From assembly GCA_963789075.1 (NCBI GenBank), contig CAWBJQ010000011.1:62001-126000 (forward strand): a DNA stretch of 64,000 nucleotides. The letters are read 5' to 3'. Shown here one piece after another: positions 56,084 to 64,000 of this stretch. The stretch is from DATATJ01 sp963789075 (lineage in GTDB: Bacteria; Acidobacteriota; Vicinamibacteria; Vicinamibacterales; CAVVIG01). Within the stretch, counting starts at the first letter, position 1. Each line of letters starts with the position of its first letter. Made by a program: the position numbers and the translations under genes. The notes beneath the pieces are model-generated. The model saw only the letters and a program-made list of their open reading frames with translations. It was not told where the DNA came from and ran no database searches.

Positions 56084-57966
56084 TGGCGAAACGCACGTTC
56101 GCTCTCGTCGCTCGCCGCGCTCGCTGGCCGGCGCCGGCGTCCGCCGCGCCGCCGGTCGCGCGCGATGTACGCCGCCGCGCTCGCGCGCGAAGAGGCGCGT
56201 TCGCCCCACGCTCGCGCTCGAGCACCGTCTCGCCGGCGACGCTGCGCGAAGTCCGGACGCGTCGTCGTCGGCGTACGAAGCGGTCGTGCGGCGGTATCCC
56301 GCGAGCGGCTACAGCGACAACGCGCTCTGGCAGGCGGGCCGTCTGGCGCTCGACGCGTTCGCGCGCTTCGGCCAGGCGCAGGACGAGACGGCGGGCGTCC
56401 GCCTGCTTCGCCGCGCTCGCTGACGCAGCTATCCGACGAGCAAGCTCGCGCAGGCAGGTCTCCGGCGAGATCTCGCGGGCGGAGCGAATGCGTCCGTGGC
56501 CAGCGGCGGCCGCTCCTCGACGGAGCCCCGCCGCGTCATCGCTGATCCGTCGAGCGATCGACGCACGAGCGCGCCGCGTCGCCCGCGCCGACCGCCGGCG
56601 TCGGATCCAGCGCGCACCCGGATCGCGACCATCCGCGGCATCCGCCGCGCCGTGCTGCCCGACGCCGTGCGCATCACCATCGAGCTCGACACCGAAGTCC
56701 CGTTCCACGACGAGCGGATCGCGGACCCGGCGCGCGTGTTCGTCGATCTGCCGTCGACGCGCGCCGCGGCGCCGCTGCTCGATCAGCACGCTGCGCTTCG
56801 ACGGCGACACCGACGTCGTGCGCCAGATTCGCATCGGCCGCCATCCCAACAACACGACGCGCGTCGTGCTCGATGCGGCCGGCGTCTCGAGCTACAGCGT
56901 CTATCCGCTGTACAATCCGTATCGCCTCGTGATCGATTGCGCTGCGCGCGAACCGCGGCCGATTGCCGCGGCGAGCGTCACGCCGCTCCGCTCACTCGCC
57001 GTCGACTCTCCTGCACGTCTGCTCGCGACCGACTGGCGGACGCCGGTTGCCGGCGCTGTCGCCTCGCCGATGGACGCTGATTCGCGATGCGCGCGCCGAT
57101 CCGCCGGCGGTGTCCGCGGCTTCGGCGCCGCCTCGCGATCGCACCGGAGCCCGCGCCGCACGCTGTGTCCCCGGCGGCCGCCGTCCACGCCGTCTCCCGC
57201 GACCTCGCTCGTGCCGCCTCCGGCGAAGCGCGATGACGGGCGGCTTCTCAATCGCGCGCCAGCTCGGCCTCGGCGTCTCGCGCATCGTCATCGATCCGGG
57301 CCACGGCGGACACGATCCCGGCGCGCAAGGGCAACGGCGTCAACGAGGCGGAGCTCGTGCTCGACGTCGCGCTGCGGCTGGAGAAGCTGCTGTCAGAAGG
57401 TTCCCGGCGTCGAGGTGATCCTCACGCGCCGCACCGACGAGTTCGTCCCGCTGCCGGAGCGCACGGCGATCGCGAATCGCGAGGGCGCCGATCTCTTCCT
57501 CTCGATTCACGCCAACGCGAGCCCGAACGCGCAGGCGCGCGGCATCGAGACCTACTTCCTGAACTTCGCCAACAACCTGAGCGCGGCGGCGCGTGGCCGC
57601 GCGCGAGAACGCCGCGTCGGGCCAGGCGATGGGCGCGCTGCCCGATTTCGTGAAGGCGATCGCGCTCAACAACAAGCTGGACGAGTCGCGCGATTTCGCG
57701 ACGCAGGTGCAGAGCGCGATGATCGACAAGCTGCGCGGCCGAACAAGACGGTGAAGGATCTCGGCGTGAAGCAGGCGCCGTTCGTCGTGCTGATCGGCGC
57801 GGCGATGCCGAGCGTGCTGGCGGAGATCTCGTTCGTGACCAACCCGCAGGAAGCGAAGCTGCTCAAGGGCAGCGCCTACCGCCAGCAGATCGCCGAGGCG
57901 CTGTTCGGCGCCGTCCGGAAGTACCAGACGTCGCTGAAATCCGCAATGGCCGTCGCGCACCAATAG
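56084..57966 (+). CDS. N-acetylmuramoyl-L-alanine amidase with AMIN domain (frameshifted)
   Basis: A periplasmic AmiC-type cell-wall hydrolase. An N-terminal region with a tetratricopeptide-like part (YEAVVRRYPASGYSDNALWQAGRLAL) leads to an AMIN domain (ITIELDTEVPFHDERI, RIGRHPNNTTRVVLDAAGV, YPLYNPYRLVID). The Amidase_3 domain has SRIVIDPGHGGHDPGA (zinc His), NEAELVLDVALRLEKLL (zinc Glu), DLFLSIHANASPNAQARG (zinc His) and VLAEISFVTNPQEAKLL (catalytic Glu). The frame breaks repeatedly between 56095 and 57740. About 620 residues. It follows ftsK by 15 nt, which fits a cell-division role. Confidence 0.87.
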
Positions 57967-57975
57967 TCGCGGCAT

Positions 57976-58078
57976 TTCATCACGAAGTCACGGAGACACG
58001 TCTCGACAGGCTCAGGACGAGCGATAGCCGCTCATGGTGAGCTTGTCGAACGCGTGTCCTTCGCGTCTCCGTGATGAA
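57976..58078. repeat. Nested repeat: CACGGAG hairpin carrying a second palindrome in its loop
   Basis: The outer arms TTCATCACGAAGTCACGGAG and ACACG (57976-58000) face CGTGTCCTTCGCGTCTCCGT and GATGAA (58053-58078). The loop holds an independent imperfect palindrome: TCGACAGGCTCAGGACGAGC (58002-58021) against GCTCATGGTGAGCTTGTCGA (58030-58049). The latter type is widespread in bacterial intergenic DNA (from memory). Confidence 0.75.
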
Positions 58079-58265
58079 GATCACGCAGACCGCTCGAGCG
58101 GAACCAGAACATCAGCGCGCCGATGATCAGGCCGAGCGTACGGCGGCGAGCGCGATCACGCCGGTGAGGCCGAGCGCGCCGAGGATCGCGCCGGCAATCC
58201 CGGTCGGATCGTGTGGCGGCTCGATCGAGCTTGACGATGATCGGCGGGACTGCAGCGGCAATCAC
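58032..58265 (-). CDS. Small membrane protein downstream of pepA (uncertain)
   Basis: After the pepA end, a short frame starting GTG 58265 (MIAAAVPPIIVKLDRA) leads to two hydrophobic segments, GIAGAILGALGLTGVIALAAV and LGLIIGALMFWFRSS, through at least one frame break. The tail (LRDLHHGDAKDTRSTSSP) is encoded inside the nested repeat and may not be real. No family recognised. Confidence 0.35.
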   Translation of the reverse strand: MIAAAVPPIIVKLDRAATRSDRDCRRDPRRARPHRRDRARRRTLGLIIGALMFWFRSSGLRDLHHGDAKDTRSTSSP

Positions 58266-59808
58266 TAGGCTTCGCCGCTTGTCGAACGCGAGCTCCGCGA
58301 GCGTGCGCACGGCGACGCCGCTCGGCCCCTTCGGCAGGTACGGCTTCGCCTCTTCCGCCCACGCCGTGCCGGCGATGTCGAGATGCGCCCACGGCAGGCC
58401 GCCGGTGAACTCCTTCAGGAACATCGCCGCCGTGATCGAACCGGCCGGACGGCCGCCGGTGTTCATCATGTCGGCGATGTCGCTCTTCAGCTGATCGCGG
58501 TAGTCGTCGAAGAGCGGCATCGGCCACGACGCGATCGCCGGCGCGATCGGCCGACGCGGCGCACCTGCTCGACCCACGCGCTCGGCGTGCCGAACAGCCC
58601 GCTCGTGATCTTGCCGAGCGCGACGACGATGGCGCCGGTGAGCGTCGCGACGTCGACGAGATGCGTCGCGCCGAGCTTGCGCGCGTACCAGAGGCCGTCG
58701 CCGAGAATGAGCCGGCCTTCCGCGTCGGTGTTGATCACCTCGACGGTCTTGCCCTCCGCGCTCTTCAGGACGTCGCCCGGCTTGATCGCGCGGCCGCCCG
58801 GCATGTTCTCGGTCGTCGGGACGACGCCGATGACGCGAATCGGCGCCTTGAGCAGCGCGATCGCGCGCATCGCGCACGCGACCGCCGCGCCGCCGGCCAT
58901 GTCGTCCTTCATCCGCTCCATGCCGTCGGCCGGCTTGATCGAGATGCCGCCGGTGTCGAACGTGATGCCTTTGCCGACGAGCCCGAGCACGGGCGTCTCG
59001 GCGGCGCGCCGGGCGGATCGTGGCGGAACACCATCAGCCGCGGCGGCTCGCTGCTGCCGCGCGCGACGCCGAGCAGCAGGCCCATGCCGAGCTCGGCGAT
59101 TCGTGTCTCGTCGAGAATCTCGACGCTGACGCCGCCCTCGGCCGCGATCGCGGCCGCAGCGCCGCGCAAATTCGCGCGGCGTCAGCGTGTTGCCCGGCTC
59201 GTTCGCGAGCTCGCGCGCGAGGTTGCTGCACTCGCCGAGGATGCGGCCGCGCGCCGACCGCGCTCGAGGCGTCGGCCAGCGTCGGCGCGCGCGTCGCTCA
59301 TCGACGATCACGGTCCACGCCGGCGCGGGCGCCGGCGCCGCATCGTCTGTCTTGTAGCGGCCGACGTTGAATTCGGAGAGCGTCAGCCCCTCGGCGATCG
59401 CCTGCGCGAGCTCGCGCACGTCCTGGACGGGCGTCGTATCGGTGCGCAGCACGAAGCCGGCACGCGACACGCGACGCTGACGCGCGGCGAGTCCGGCCGC
59501 CGTCGCGAGCTTGCGCGCGAGCTCGGTGTGAAGGCCGTCGACCGGCCGCCGCCAATCAGCGCGATGCGCCGCGCCCGCCACTCGGCGTGTGCGATCGGCA
59601 CCTGCCACAGATCGAACAGCTGCGCCGCAAATTCTTTGGACGCCGTGGCGCGCGCAATCTCGCCGCCGGTGGCGCCGTCCAGCCCAGGGACCGCGCCTGG
59701 CCCGTCGTCCTCGAACCAGGGCACGATGAGGAGATCGGTGTCGACCGCGGCCAGCGGACCGCCCGTGGCCAGGATGGGCAGCGAAGAAATGACGGAAGGC
59801 ATCGGCAT
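58265..59808 (-). CDS. pepA: Leucyl aminopeptidase, M17 family (frameshifted)
   Basis: A hexameric dizinc aminopeptidase of about 500 residues. The N-terminal domain (LPILATGGPLAAVDTDLLIV, FAAQLFDLWQV) is followed by NLARELANEPGNTLTP. Metal and catalytic blocks are present: LGLVGKGITFDTGGISIKP (zinc Lys/Asp), MKDDMAGGAAVACAMRAI, VINTDAEGRLILGDGL (the NTDAEGRL signature) and PWAHLDIAGTAWAEE. Breaks near 59545, 59330, 59260, 59175, 59010, 58555 and 58270, those resolved mostly single extra bases. ATG 59808 or 59802 is the start. The gene probably ends at a TAG at 58265-58267 once the last extra base is removed. Confidence 0.88.
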
Positions 59809-59825
59809 ATTATCGTCCAAGCGCC

Positions 59826-59854
59826 TTGCTGACGCCCAGGGCGGGCTGTAGAAT
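59826..59854 (+). promoter_or_regulatory. Probable promoter of the PKD-like protein gene
   Basis: TTGCTG (59826-59831) and TAGAAT (59849-59854) are 17 nt apart. The -10 box is identical to that of recA. The ATG follows at 59891. Confidence 0.5.
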
Positions 59855-59890
59855 ACGTGCAGCCAACCTGCGAATCCGAGGGCGATCGAA

Positions 59891-60334
59891 ATGGTGAACC
59901 TGCGGCGTCTAACGTGGGCTTGTGCGGCGTCGCTGAGTGTCGCTACCCTGCTGGGGGCCAGTCCGCCGCAGCCCGGCGAGAAAGACCGGCCGAAGATTTC
60001 CTTGAAGGCCACCCCGATGGTCAGCCGCGCGCCGTCGCGCGTGGTGCTCACTGTGGAGCTGACCGGCGGCGCCAACGATTACGAGGCGTACTACTGCCCC
60101 ACCGTGGAATGGGATTGGGGCGACGGCACGGAGTCAGAGTCGACCATCGACTGCGAGCCGTACCAACCAGGCAAGTCGGAGATCAAGCGGCGCTTCACCG
60201 TGGAGCACATCTTCAAGGCGGGTAACCACCGCGTGACGTTCCGCTTGAAGCGTCACGACAAGCCGCTGATCGCAACAAGCGTTCAGATCCAGGTTCAGCC
60301 CGGGCTCCGCGACATCGGCGGGGGTGATCGTTAG
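59891..60334 (+). CDS. Secreted PKD-like domain protein
   Basis: A 147-residue exported protein. A signal peptide (VNLRRLTWACAASLSVATLLGAS) precedes one Ig/PKD-like domain with the hallmark WDWGDGT and a closing FTVEHIFKAGNHRVTFRL. Two cysteines (in YYCPTVEW and TIDCEPYQP) could form a disulfide. Likely a surface or periplasmic adhesion/recognition module; no neighbour points to a partner. Complete frame, with a promoter-like sequence upstream. Confidence 0.75.
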   Translation: MVNLRRLTWACAASLSVATLLGASPPQPGEKDRPKISLKATPMVSRAPSRVVLTVELTGGANDYEAYYCPTVEWDWGDGTESESTIDCEPYQPGKSEIKRRFTVEHIFKAGNHRVTFRLKRHDKPLIATSVQIQVQPGLRDIGGGDR

Positions 60335-60500
60335 TCGGGTCCGAGCGCGGTCAACACAAAGGACACCGTCCTCCTCCGAACGGGTCGGTCCCACAGACGG
60401 ACACTTTCTTGAGCCCGGGCGGGCGGCTGGCTGCTTTTGCCGCGGATTTATGTGATCTGCCGGTCCCTAGCGTGGCACGGAGTTCGCCTCCTCCCGCGTC

Positions 60501-60767
60501 GTGCGCTCTCTCCAACAATCGCTGATCGTGCTGCTCGCCGTCATGATGGCCTTCATCGCCGTCGGGCTGAGCGCGCCGGCAGACGGACCGTTTTCGATCG
60601 TGATCCAGCCTGTTCTGTGGCGAGTGGACGCCGCCGCGTTCGCCGAATCGCGGGCGAGCGCGCTTGGCGCCGACGTCGACGTGAAGCTTGGCGCGATGCA
60701 CATGCACGTGAGCTGGTCGCTGCTGCCGCTCTCGACGCGTCCGGAGCCGGCCAACTGCGCGCTCTAG
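60501..60767 (+). CDS. Small secreted hypothetical protein
   Basis: 88 residues from a GTG at 60501. The N-terminal hydrophobic helix (SLIVLLAVMMAFIAVGLSA) is a signal peptide or anchor. The rest (FSIVIQPVLWRVDAAAFAES, KLGAMHMHVSWSLLPL) is beta-like. It ends 16 nt before the ADOP permease ATG, so it may be co-transcribed with it. No family recognised. Confidence 0.45.
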   Translation: MRSLQQSLIVLLAVMMAFIAVGLSAPADGPFSIVIQPVLWRVDAAAFAESRASALGADVDVKLGAMHMHVSWSLLPLSTRPEPANCAL

Positions 60768-60783
60768 CACGCCAATTTTCCCC

Positions 60784-63219
60784 ATGGACTTACTGATCCA
60801 GGACGTTCGTTACGCAATCCGGATGTGCCTTGGCGCACCGGGCTTCACCACCGTGGCCATTCTCGCGCTCGCGCTCGGCATCGGCGCGAATACGGCGATC
60901 TTCACCATCGTCAACGCCGTGCTAATCGAGCGGCTGCCGTTCCACGATCCCTCGCGGCTCGTGATGGTGTGGGAGAACAATGCGCGGCATCCCGGCCGTG
61001 CCAACACGGTGGCGCCGGCGAATTTCCTGCGCTGGCAGGAACGCGCGACGGAGTTCGATCAGCTCGCGGGATTTTTCGAAACACGCGCTAATCTCACGGG
61101 CATCGAGCAGCCGGAAGAGCTCGTCGCGCAGAATGTCACGTCGAATTTCTTCACCACGCTCGGCGTCGCGCCGATGCTTGGCCGCACCTTTCTGCCGGAC
61201 GAAGGCCTCGACGGCAAGAACCGTGTCGTCGTGCTCACGTACGCGCTGTGGCAGCGGCGATTCGGGAGTGACCCCACCGTGATCGGCCGCACGATTCAGT
61301 TGAACAGTCGCGCAGTCACCGTGATCGGCGTCATGCCGCCCGACGTATCGCTGTTCGTGAAGGCGGGTTCCCAAGTGGGCACAATGCCGGAGCTGTGGAT
61401 GCCGTTCGCATTCACAGCGGCGGAGCGCGAGCCGCACGGGCGCTACATGATGGCGATCGCGCGGTTGAAGCCAGGCGTTCCATTGACCGCGGCCCAAACG
61501 CAGATGAACGCGATCGCGTCGAGCCTGACGGCGGAGCTTCCGCAATTCGACACCCGCTGGACGGTGAAGCTCGTGCCGGTTCACGACCAGCTGTCCGGCG
61601 AGTTGCGGCCGGCGCTGCTCGTGCTGTCGGGCGCCGTGGCGTTCGTGCTGCTCATCGCGTGCGCCAACGTCGCGAATCTGCTGCTCGCTCGCGGCGCCGT
61701 CCGTCAGCGCGAGATTGCGATCCGCACGGCGCTCGGTGCGGCCCGCGCACGAGTGGTGCGCCAGCTTCTGACCGAGAGCATCGTCCTCGGCGTGACCGGC
61801 GGCCTGTTCGGGCTGCTCGTCGCTCAGTGGAGTCTCGCGCTGTTGCTGACCTTCAGCCCTGTGGACCTCACGACGCTCGGGCACGTCACGCTCAGCTATC
61901 CCGTGCTCGGCTTTACCGCTGCCGTTTCGCTGCTGACCGCTGTCGTGTGCGGCTTCGCGCCGGCGTTTGAAGGCTCGCGCGCCGACGTCCAGGAGACGTT
62001 GAAAGACGGCGCGCGTCAGGTTGGCACAGGGGCGCGGCATCGGCGCCTACGCCACGCGTTCGTCATCGCCGAAATCGCGCTGGCGGTTGTTCTGCTCGTC
62101 GGCGCCGGCCTGATGCTGCGGAGCTTCCAGAACCTGCGAGACGTCAATCCCGGCTTCGACACGCACAACGTGCTGACGATGCGTGTGTCATTGCCGCTGG
62201 CAAGGTACACCGACGACGCGGCGCGATTGCGCTTCTTCCGGAGAGCGGTGACGCGTATCGCCGACATTCCTGGCGTCCGCGCCGCCGGTGCGATCAGCTT
62301 TCTCCCCTTCGCGGGTCTGGGTGCCGCGACAGACTTCACGATCGTCGGCCAGCCCCCGCCCGGTCCGGGACAAGAGTTCGTGGTCGACGTGAAGGTGTGC
62401 GACAACGGCTTCTTCCGTGTGATGGACGTGCCGCTGCTGCGCGGACGCCTCTTCACCGATCGCGAGATGCAGGACGCGTCGCACGTCGTCGTGATCAACG
62501 AGACGATGGCGCACGAGCTTTTCGAACATGTCGATCCGATCGGCCGGCAGCTTCGCATCGACATGATGTCGCCGATCACGCCGTCCGTCATCGTGGGCGT
62601 CGTTGGCGACATCAAGAATGCCGACTTGACCGTCAAGTCGCGCGCGATGTCGTATTGGCCACATCCCGAGCTCGCCTACGGCGCGATGACGCTGACGGTG
62701 CGGACCGCCGGCGATCCCCTCGCGCTGGCGCCTGCCGTCGAAGCGCAACTGCACGCGCTCGACAAGGACCAGCCGGTGTCCGACGTGAAGACGATGGATC
62801 AGTGGATCGCGAAGTCGCTCGCGCAGACGCGTTTCAACTCGATGCTGCTGACGGTCTTCGCGGCGCTCGCGCTGCTGCTGGCGGCGATTGGCATCTACGG
62901 CGTCATGTCGTATGCGGTGAGCCAGCGCACATCGGAGATCGGGATCCGGCTCGCGCTCGGCGCAGAGCAGCGCGACATTCTGCGGATGATTGTCGGCAAC
63001 GGCATCCGCCTCGCGCTGATCGGCTTGACCGCGGGCGGCGTCCTCGCGGCCGGCCTGCGTCGGACGCTGACGAGCCTGCTCTTTCAGACGCGCACGACCG
63101 ATCCTGTGACGTTCACGATCGTCGTCGCAGTGCTGGGCGCAGTTGCGGTGCTCGCCAGCTATCTGCCGGCGCGCCGCGCGTCGCGGATCGCTCCAGTCGA
63201 GGCCCTCAGGTATCAGTAA
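60784..63219 (+). CDS. ADOP-family MacB-like ABC transporter permease
   Basis: An 811-residue double FtsX-like permease of the ADOP (acidobacterial duplicated orphan permease) type. It opens with LIQDVRYAIRMCLGAPGFTTVAI and the first helix. A MacB-type periplasmic domain (about 50-250) follows, then three helices (about 280-395; e.g. LLVLSGAVAFVLLIACANVANLLLARGA, split by short loops). The same plan is repeated, ending in the last three helices (MLLTVFAALALLLAAIGIYGVMSY onward) and RRASRIAPVEALRYQ. No ATPase gene adjoins it, as is usual for ADOP members. The exported substrate is unknown. The stop TAA directly touches the ATG of the next ADOP gene. Confidence 0.92.
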   Translation: MDLLIQDVRYAIRMCLGAPGFTTVAILALALGIGANTAIFTIVNAVLIERLPFHDPSRLVMVWENNARHPGRANTVAPANFLRWQERATEFDQLAGFFETRANLTGIEQPEELVAQNVTSNFFTTLGVAPMLGRTFLPDEGLDGKNRVVVLTYALWQRRFGSDPTVIGRTIQLNSRAVTVIGVMPPDVSLFVKAGSQVGTMPELWMPFAFTAAEREPHGRYMMAIARLKPGVPLTAAQTQMNAIASSLTAELPQFDTRWTVKLVPVHDQLSGELRPALLVLSGAVAFVLLIACANVANLLLARGAVRQREIAIRTALGAARARVVRQLLTESIVLGVTGGLFGLLVAQWSLALLLTFSPVDLTTLGHVTLSYPVLGFTAAVSLLTAVVCGFAPAFEGSRADVQETLKDGARQVGTGARHRRLRHAFVIAEIALAVVLLVGAGLMLRSFQNLRDVNPGFDTHNVLTMRVSLPLARYTDDAARLRFFRRAVTRIADIPGVRAAGAISFLPFAGLGAATDFTIVGQPPPGPGQEFVVDVKVCDNGFFRVMDVPLLRGRLFTDREMQDASHVVVINETMAHELFEHVDPIGRQLRIDMMSPITPSVIVGVVGDIKNADLTVKSRAMSYWPHPELAYGAMTLTVRTAGDPLALAPAVEAQLHALDKDQPVSDVKTMDQWIAKSLAQTRFNSMLLTVFAALALLLAAIGIYGVMSYAVSQRTSEIGIRLALGAEQRDILRMIVGNGIRLALIGLTAGGVLAAGLRRTLTSLLFQTRTTDPVTFTIVVAVLGAVAVLASYLPARRASRIAPVEALRYQ

Positions 63220-64000
63220 ATGGAAGCGCTGTTTCAAGATTTGCGCTACGCGGGCCGGACGTTTCGCCGTGCACCAGGATTCGTGTTGCTCGCGATCGTG
63301 ACGATCGCGGTCGGCGTCGGCGCCAACGCTGCGATCTTCAGCATCGTCAATGCCGTGCTGCTGCGGCCGCTGCCCTTTCCGGAAGCCGACAAGCTGGTGC
63401 TGGTGTCGGGTGCGGACGTCAAGACCAGGCAGGTGTTTGGCGACGCCACGCCGGCGAACTTTCTGGACTGGCGCGCTCGCAACCACACGTTTGCCGCCAT
63501 CGCCGCTGTGCGCGGCGCACCGCTCACGTTCACCGCGGGCGACCACCCGGAGCAGGTCGCCGGCGCGATGGTGAGCGCGAACTACTTCGACGTCCTCGGC
63601 GTGAAGCCGGCGCTCGGGCGCACGTTTCAGCCGTCCGACGAACATCCGGGGGCGCCGCGCGTGCTGATCCTCGGCGACGGCTTCTGGCGCCAGAAGTTCG
63701 GCGGCCGTCCGGACATCATCGGCCAGACGGTGCGCGTCGACGACGAAACCGCCACGATCGTCGGCGTGATGCCGCCGAAGATCGATTATCCGGACAAGGC
63801 ACAAGCGTGGGTCCTCCCGCACTGGGCGGTCCCAGACGATCCCACTCTACCGCCGACAACCGACCCCTCCGCCGAGCGCGGCCACGGCTACTTTCAGGCG
63901 ATCGCGCGGATCAAGCACGGCGTCAGCGCTGAGCGCGCGCAAGCCGACATGGATGCCGTTGCGCTCGCGCTCGCGCACGATTATCCCGACGACAATCAGG
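63220..64000 (+). CDS. Second ADOP-family permease (cut by window end)
   Basis: The ATG at 63220 directly follows the stop of the previous permease (TAAATG), so the two are translated together. The 260 residues visible begin MEALFQDLRYAGRTFRRAPGF and continue with the first helix (LLAIVTIAVGVGANAAIFSIVNAVLL) and the first part of a MacB-like periplasmic domain (ATPANFLDWRARNHTF, VSANYFDVLGVKPALGRTF, VLILGDGFWRQKFGG, TATIVGVMPP). It aligns with the N-terminal quarter of its neighbour, indicating duplication. The frame is open to 64000. Confidence 0.92.
   Translation, partial: MEALFQDLRYAGRTFRRAPGFVLLAIVTIAVGVGANAAIFSIVNAVLLRPLPFPEADKLVLVSGADVKTRQVFGDATPANFLDWRARNHTFAAIAAVRGAPLTFTAGDHPEQVAGAMVSANYFDVLGVKPALGRTFQPSDEHPGAPRVLILGDGFWRQKFGGRPDIIGQTVRVDDETATIVGVMPPKIDYPDKAQAWVLPHWAVPDDPTLPPTTDPSAERGHGYFQAIARIKHGVSAERAQADMDAVALALAHDYPDDNQ

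Noticed and set aside
41919..59808. Genuine pseudogene cluster or unusual recoding
   Set aside because: Essential genes are affected, domain order and codon use are intact, and the breaks are of one repeated type, so sequencing error is simpler.

Overview
The window is GC-rich, densely coded chromosomal DNA from a heterotrophic bacterium. It is most probably an acidobacterium of the Vicinamibacteria type. I infer this from two consecutive ADOP/MacB-like permeases, a secreted protein made of DHGV repeats, a membrane Ser/Thr kinase next to an FHA-cyclase, and intergenic DNA packed with palindromic repeats. No 16S gene is present, so the assignment is an inference. Most of the window is core genome, with one decayed mobile-element trace beside tRNA-Phe.

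Layout. 0-3.4 kb: a DciA/DUF721 protein, thiolase and 3-hydroxybutyryl-CoA dehydrogenase, separated by nested repeats, then a YdjM-like hydrolase. 3.4-6.4 kb: recA with a clear promoter, the DHGV-repeat protein, tRNA-Phe and an integrase remnant. 6.7-15.3 kb: FHA-GAF-cyclase and Ser/Thr kinase (same strand, 19 nt apart), a secreted barrel-like protein, a four-helix membrane protein, an ABC exporter pair and a GT-C-like membrane protein. 15.4-24.5 kb: a Tat-exported double-VOC protein, exported MsrA, malate synthase, sterol desaturase divergent from lactate permease, an S4-domain protein and small secreted proteins. 24.5-31.5 kb: glycogen debranching enzyme, TreZ, class A PBP and TerC. 31.5-37.6 kb: the proteostasis block hspR-cbpA-clpB-ftsH. 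37.7-44.2 kb: MFS exporter, cupin, CDGSH protein, Rho, CoA-binding protein and the overlapping set rsmD-coaD-aminotransferase. 44.3-49.5 kb: recG and small genes, an ECF sigma/anti-sigma pair, divergent lexA. 49.5-60 kb: DUF3467-like protein, nth, metallopeptidase, ksgA, RNase J, FtsK, amidase and leucyl aminopeptidase. 60-64 kb: small secreted proteins and two ADOP permeases, the second cut by the window end.

Sequence quality matters here. At least twenty conserved genes, many essential (recA, coaD, lexA, nth, ksgA, rnj, ftsK, pepA), carry frameshifts. Most that I could resolve are a single extra G or C, concentrated in about 42-44 kb and 49-60 kb. I read these as residual base-calling errors, not gene decay, and give reconstructed gene spans.

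The most interesting unexplained content is intergenic. One class of hairpins is built from repeated 7-9-nt units facing their own inverted copies (several unrelated unit sequences, sometimes nested). A second REP-like class carries the end motif GTAGCGC/GCGCTAC and variable but self-complementary arms around a CTTyAG centre. Several copies lie directly in front of start codons.
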